A stretch of DNA of 9,181 nt, from the NCBI GenBank assembly GCA_043758205.1, contig JAYVNY010000160.1, forward strand, positions 1-9,181, read 5' to 3'. Origin of the DNA: JANNGC01 sp043758205. GTDB lineage: Bacteria > Verrucomicrobiota > Verrucomicrobiia > Limisphaerales > SIBH01. Below, in pieces: positions 5,853 through 9,181 of this stretch (positions within the stretch are counted from its first letter, which is position 1; each line of letters begins with the position of its first letter). The position numbers and the translations under genes were made by a program. Below the pieces are notes generated by a model. The model made no database searches. It was not told where the DNA came from and was given only the letters and a program-made list of their open reading frames with translations.

Positions 5853-5986
5853 GTCCCGCCCGGTATGGCGGGACGGAGCGCGGGCGACCGCCCGGATGGG
5901 ACCCGACGGCACTCCGCCGAGACGGCGTTCAGCGTTGGCAAATCTTTCGAGCCGTTCGGCGGGCGGGACACCCGCGCCCCATACCG
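5853..5986. repeat. GC-rich structured element, candidate dispersed repeat
   Basis: GTCCCGCC (5853-5860) and GGCGGGAC (5867-5874) form an 8-bp stem with a 6-base loop. CGGGCG (5881-5886) and CGCCCG (5889-5894) form a second tight hairpin. CGGTATGG at 5861-5868 is repeated in reverse complement as CCATACCG at 5979-5986, bounding the element with GC-rich imperfect arms. No T-run follows any hairpin, so intrinsic termination is unlikely. The nested symmetry suggests a non-autonomous palindromic repeat or a structured RNA in the 3' region of the GH88 transcript. This is a hand-read structure and no folding energy was calculated. Confidence 0.45.
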
Positions 5987-6139
5987 TCAAAATGCGCCCT
6001 GCCCGGTCTTTCTCCTTGTGACGGCACCGATGTTCTGCAAAAGCTGGGGCAGGTCACCCAACCCACTCTAAAGCTTGAGCAACTGCTCTGTCGTGCGTGC
6101 TTGTGTGTGTGCGACGGCTTTGACCAGGCATCAAAAAAC

Positions 6140-6144
6140 AAAGG
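6140..6144 (+). promoter_or_regulatory. Shine-Dalgarno-like site of the large secreted protein
   Basis: AAAGG lies 7 bases upstream of the ATG at 6152, within an A-rich stretch. It is the only reasonably placed ribosome-binding-like sequence among the plus-strand genes here, and it supports the chosen start, which also begins a clean signal peptide. Confidence 0.45.
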
Positions 6145-6151
6145 TAAGCTT

Positions 6152-9100
6152 ATGATTAAGTGCGTCTCTCGAATTCTCGTCGTTGGCCTGTTGGCCCTCG
6201 CCCTCGCCGGCTCTGCGCAAGCGCAGACCATCCCCAATCCCAGTTTTGAAACGGACACCTTTACGACTTTCCCCGGCTATTATTTTCAGGCTGGCAACGG
6301 CCCCATCACGGGCTGGACGGCCAATGGCGGCGCGGGACTGAACCCGGCCGCCGGCAGTCCGTTCGCGGACAACGGCTCCATTCCCAACGGCAGCCAGGTC
6401 GCCTTCATCCAGAACGGCGCGTCGGCTTCCTTGAGCACGACCATTTCCGGGCTGACTCCCGGCACGGCTTACAAAGTGAGTTTTCGCGTCAATGCGCGGA
6501 GCGGCAACACGCCGAACCTCAAGGTCAACATGGACGCCACGCGCATCATCGACACGGCCGTCACGCCGGTGGGGGGCGCCAATCCCTACAAGTATTTCGC
6601 CTTCGATTTCACGGCCAGTGCGGCGGCGCAGACGTTGACGCTGCTCAATGACGCCGGCGGCGACAACACGGTGGTGATCGATAACTTCAGCATCGCGGTG
6701 AACACCAGCGGCTGGTCCTACGCCGCGTGGAACGACGACGCGACGTCGGGGGTGGATGGCACCAAGGTTTACACGCACGCCTTCAGTTTCGGCAGCGCGG
6801 TCAATACGACGATCAACGGCGTTCCTTTCACTGGTGTGGGCGGCGGCAATCCCTCGGGGCCGACTTTCTCCACCACTGGGATGGATGGCGTGTTCAACAA
6901 CGATGCCAACAACATCACCGGCGGCAGCCGCCAGTTGGCCAACGATTTTATTTACAACGGATTTCCCGCCACACTCACCATCAATGGGCTGGTTCCCGGC
7001 GTGGAGTACGTGGCGACCATCTACTCGGTGGGCTGGGAGAATGGCACGCGCGCCGCGACGTTTAACGTGGGCAACGACCGCCTGACCGTGAATCAGGATC
7101 ATTTCCTGGATAACAATGGCATCCGGTTCAGCTACCGCTACATCGCGACAGCCACTTCCATCACGCTCACTTACACGCCGCTCGAGGGGAACTCGATCCA
7201 CACTTATGGCTTCAGCAATTACGAACTGACGCCCACCCTGCTCACGGACAATTACACCGCCACCGGCACTCCGAACACGTTGGATCTGAATTACAACCTG
7301 GCCGGACGCCAGACCGGCACGGCGGCGCCCACGACCTACACCCTGAGTCCGGGTGGCAACTGCCAGGTGGGTAACGGCGGCGAACCGCATGATGGCGGCA
7401 ATGTCTTGCTCTGCGCCTTTGGCAGCAATGCCGCGCTCGACCGGAACTTTAACAATGCACTCTCGCGCGGCGGGTTGAAGCTCAGCTTCGACTTGGACCC
7501 GAACAGCCACAACAACACCGTGGATAACTGGGGGGCGGTCGCGATTGGATCCGCGCAGGCCGACCGCAACACCTTCGTGGTCAGCGGCACGCCGCACTTC
7601 GGCATATTGTTTCGCGCCAACGGACATATTCAGGCGTTCGATGGCGGAACCGGGGTCAACGGCCCGACGGAACCGAATTGGCTGCCGGATGGAGATTACA
7701 GCGGGCAATTGCATCGCATCACCCTCGTCATGACGGGTCCCGGCGACGGCAATCCCTTCGACGGTTCCGGGGACACGCTCATCGAAGTGTTCGTGGATGG
7801 CGGGAGCACCCCCGTTTTTTCCTTTACCAAAACCGGTGGCTACGCCAACAACTACATCAACTTTCAGAACTCCTACATCGGCGATTTCGAAAACCTGGTC
7901 ATCGCACAACTCAATCCGCCGCCTGCGGCGCCGACCATCCTCACGCAACCGCAGGGCCGCTGCGTGAGTGCGGGGCAACCGTTTTCACTCACAGGCCTGG
8001 CAGGCGGTGTGCCAGCCCCGACATATCAGTGGCAAAAAAATGGCGTTGATATTGGTGGCGCGACCAGCAGAACCATCAGCATCGCCTCAGCAACGGGCGC
8101 GGATGCGGGTGATTACCGACTCATTGCGAGCAATCCCAGCGGCATGGCCACCAGCAGCGTGGCCGTGGTGAAAGTCGGCCTCCCCTTGGTGAACCCGAGC
8201 TTTGAAGCGGACACGTTCACCGTCTTCCCTGGCTACGTCGGCGGCAACGGCCCCATTACGGGTTGGAGCGCGCTCGGAGGGCACGGCATAAATCCGGGTC
8301 CGAGCAGCCCCTTCGCGGACAACGGCGCGATTCCCGATCGCAATAAAGTGGCGTTCATGCAGCAGGACGGCCCCTTGAGCCAGACGGTCAGTGGCTTCAC
8401 CGTGGGCGCGCAATACTACGTCGTCTATTCCGAGAATGCCCGAAGTGGCGGCGTGCCCGCCATCGAGGTGCAAATCGGCGGCACGACCATCGTCCCCGTG
8501 CATTCGCGCACTCCGGTCGGCGGTGCGAATCCCTACGTCGAGGTCACGAGTGATCCCTTCACCGCCAGCGCGACTGATCTGTTGCTCAGTTTCATCAAGA
8601 GCAATCCGAACGGCGGCGACACCACGGCGCTGATCGACAACGTCTGCGTGCTGCCGCTGGCCGCCGGCACTCCCCCGACCATCACGCGCCAGCCGCAAAG
8701 CGTGACGGTGAACGTGGGCCAGAGCGCGAGCTTCAGCGTCGGCGCGTTCGGTTCGCTGCCCTTAACGTATCAATGGCGCAAGGACGGCGTGGCCATCGGC
8801 GGCGCGACGAGCAGCACCTTCACGCTGACCAGCGTGTCGAAGAACGCCGAGGCGGATTACTCCGTCATCGTCGCCAACACCAGCGGTTCGGTCACGAGCG
8901 CAGTGGCTCATCTCACCGTGGTCGAGCCGATCACCACGCTCTTCAACACCGGACTCGATGCCAGCCGCACTGCGCTGGCGGATGGGTCGGGCGACCCGCA
9001 CTATTTCATCGTCACGAACGCGGATGGCTCCCCCATCAGCGCCATCGTGGAGAACTCGACGGCCTTCCCCATCGCGGCCGGCCCGTGGCTGGCGAACACG

Positions 9101-9181
9101 GCGGATTCCAAGTGGGTCGGCCCGCGCCTCGATAGCGCTGGTTCCGCCGGGCTGGTGTCGAACAACGGCGTCTATACGTAT
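6152..9181 (+). CDS. Large secreted modular protein with duplicated beta-rich domains and Ig-like repeats (3' end outside window)
   Basis: The frame is open for 1010 codons to the window edge with no stop, so the protein is partial. Residues 1-25 form a Sec signal peptide ending AQAQ. Modules in order: a galactose-binding-like domain starting NPSFE and ending VVIDNFSI (29-183); a beta-rich domain ending HTYGFSNYEL (about 185-359); a concanavalin/LamG-like region (about 361-590; FSFDLDPN-type strand near its middle and VDGGSTPVFSF); an Ig-like domain (594-675) with QPQ, YQWQKNG and DAGDYRLIASN; a second copy of the NPSFE domain (681-835); a second Ig-like domain (842-925) with QPQSVTVNVGQ and YQWRKDG; and the start of another domain (927 onward) with DPHYFIV and SKWVGP. 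No catalytic motif is evident. It is probably a surface or extracellular glycan-binding or adhesive protein; a C-terminal anchor such as PEP-CTERM would lie beyond the window. Confidence 0.85.
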   Translation, partial: MIKCVSRILVVGLLALALAGSAQAQTIPNPSFETDTFTTFPGYYFQAGNGPITGWTANGGAGLNPAAGSPFADNGSIPNGSQVAFIQNGASASLSTTISGLTPGTAYKVSFRVNARSGNTPNLKVNMDATRIIDTAVTPVGGANPYKYFAFDFTASAAAQTLTLLNDAGGDNTVVIDNFSIAVNTSGWSYAAWNDDATSGVDGTKVYTHAFSFGSAVNTTINGVPFTGVGGGNPSGPTFSTTGMDGVFNNDANNITGGSRQLANDFIYNGFPATLTINGLVPGVEYVATIYSVGWENGTRAATFNVGNDRLTVNQDHFLDNNGIRFSYRYIATATSITLTYTPLEGNSIHTYGFSNYELTPTLLTDNYTATGTPNTLDLNYNLAGRQTGTAAPTTYTLSPGGNCQVGNGGEPHDGGNVLLCAFGSNAALDRNFNNALSRGGLKLSFDLDPNSHNNTVDNWGAVAIGSAQADRNTFVVSGTPHFGILFRANGHIQAFDGGTGVNGPTEPNWLPDGDYSGQLHRITLVMTGPGDGNPFDGSGDTLIEVFVDGGSTPVFSFTKTGGYANNYINFQNSYIGDFENLVIAQLNPPPAAPTILTQPQGRCVSAGQPFSLTGLAGGVPAPTYQWQKNGVDIGGATSRTISIASATGADAGDYRLIASNPSGMATSSVAVVKVGLPLVNPSFEADTFTVFPGYVGGNGPITGWSALGGHGINPGPSSPFADNGAIPDRNKVAFMQQDGPLSQTVSGFTVGAQYYVVYSENARSGGVPAIEVQIGGTTIVPVHSRTPVGGANPYVEVTSDPFTASATDLLLSFIKSNPNGGDTTALIDNVCVLPLAAGTPPTITRQPQSVTVNVGQSASFSVGAFGSLPLTYQWRKDGVAIGGATSSTFTLTSVSKNAEADYSVIVANTSGSVTSAVAHLTVVEPITTLFNTGLDASRTALADGSGDPHYFIVTNADGSPISAIVENSTAFPIAAGPWLANTADSKWVGPRLDSAGSAGLVSNNGVYTY
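6236..6700 (+). repeat. NPSFE domain, copy 1 of an intragenic duplication
   Basis: Codons 29-183 encode a domain repeated at codons 681-835. Shared blocks include NPSFE.DTFT.FPGY, GNGPITGW, SPFADNG.IP, ARSG, TPVGGANPY and a final IDN. DNA-level similarity persists in places, for example GGCAACGGCCCCAT and TTCGCGGACAACGGC. Confidence 0.9.
8192..8656 (+). repeat. NPSFE domain, copy 2 of an intragenic duplication
   Basis: This copy keeps the order and length of copy 1 with only small gaps, such as the loss of three residues after FPGY. It is followed, as is the middle of the protein, by an Ig-like domain. The pair indicates duplication within the gene followed by divergence. Confidence 0.9.

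Larger units (their letters stand above)
5832..6151. other. 320-base intergenic region between GH88 and the large secreted protein
   Basis: I see no credible gene here; the short ORFs lack coding character. The left part (about 5853-5986) is a GC-rich structured element listed separately. The right part (5987-6151) is less structured and should hold the promoter and leader of the large secreted protein. I do not find a convincing -35/-10 pair: TTGACC near 6120 is too close to the start to fit with the ribosome-binding site. No intrinsic terminator with a T-run follows the GH88 stop codon. Confidence 0.6.

Noticed and set aside
5853..5874. Intrinsic terminator of the GH88 gene
   Set aside because: The stem is strong, but it is followed by GGAGCGCGGG and not a T-run.
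6115..6151. Promoter with TTGACC near 6120 for the large secreted protein
   Set aside because: A -10 hexamer at normal spacing would fall on the Shine-Dalgarno-like site and the start codon, so the arrangement is not credible.
6131..7978. 615-codon open frame on the minus strand
   Set aside because: It lies antisense to the large secreted protein, whose plus-strand frame has a signal peptide and clear domains. The antisense translation is Arg/Val/Gly-rich low-information sequence, as expected from GC-rich shadow frames.

Overview
The window is GC-rich bacterial chromosomal DNA with tightly packed genes and GC-rich palindromic repeats between them. A polysaccharide lyase, a GH88-type hydrolase and a very large Ig-like multidomain secreted protein occur together, most genes lack a clear Shine-Dalgarno sequence, and structured intergenic repeats are frequent. 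This combination suggests Verrucomicrobiota (perhaps the Pedosphaera/Limisphaerales group) or a related PVC lineage. That placement is inference from style and gene content; there is no marker gene in the window.

Layout. On the minus strand at the left are a stand-alone rhodanese (107-421) and, upstream of it, thioredoxin reductase trxB (540-1469). Between them lies a TAATCAG heptad repeat arranged as a long near-perfect inverted repeat. Everything from 1639 rightward is on the plus strand: an SDR-family oxidoreductase (1639-2433), a small toxin-antitoxin pair (2476-2664 and 2664-2921), a secreted lyase of the alginate-lyase superfamily that starts only 3 bases after the toxin stop (2925-4145), a REPIN-like double-palindrome element (4175-4323), a cytoplasmic GH88-type unsaturated glucuronyl hydrolase (4356-5831), a 320-base gap holding a GC-rich structured element, and the first 1010 codons of a large secreted modular protein (6152 to the window end, open).

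How the genes fit together. The lyase and the GH88 enzyme are the functional heart. A beta-eliminating lyase acting outside the cytoplasm leaves a 4,5-unsaturated uronate at the new non-reducing end, and GH88 enzymes remove exactly that residue. The pairing argues for a uronate-containing polysaccharide such as glucuronan, a glycosaminoglycan-like or ulvan-like glycan, rather than alginate, which normally needs no GH88 step. The SDR could act downstream on uronate-derived ketones, but it is separated by the toxin-antitoxin pair and could do something unrelated. The giant protein carries duplicated beta-rich modules and Ig-like domains, as in surface or matrix glycan-binding proteins. TrxB and the rhodanese form a separate thiol/sulfur pair.

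The most interesting non-coding features are the heptad inverted repeat, the REPIN-like element splitting the lyase/GH88 pair, the GC-rich element after GH88, and a recurring promoter-like arrangement with the -10 hexamer only 6-10 bases from the ATG, which suggests leaderless or near-leaderless transcripts.
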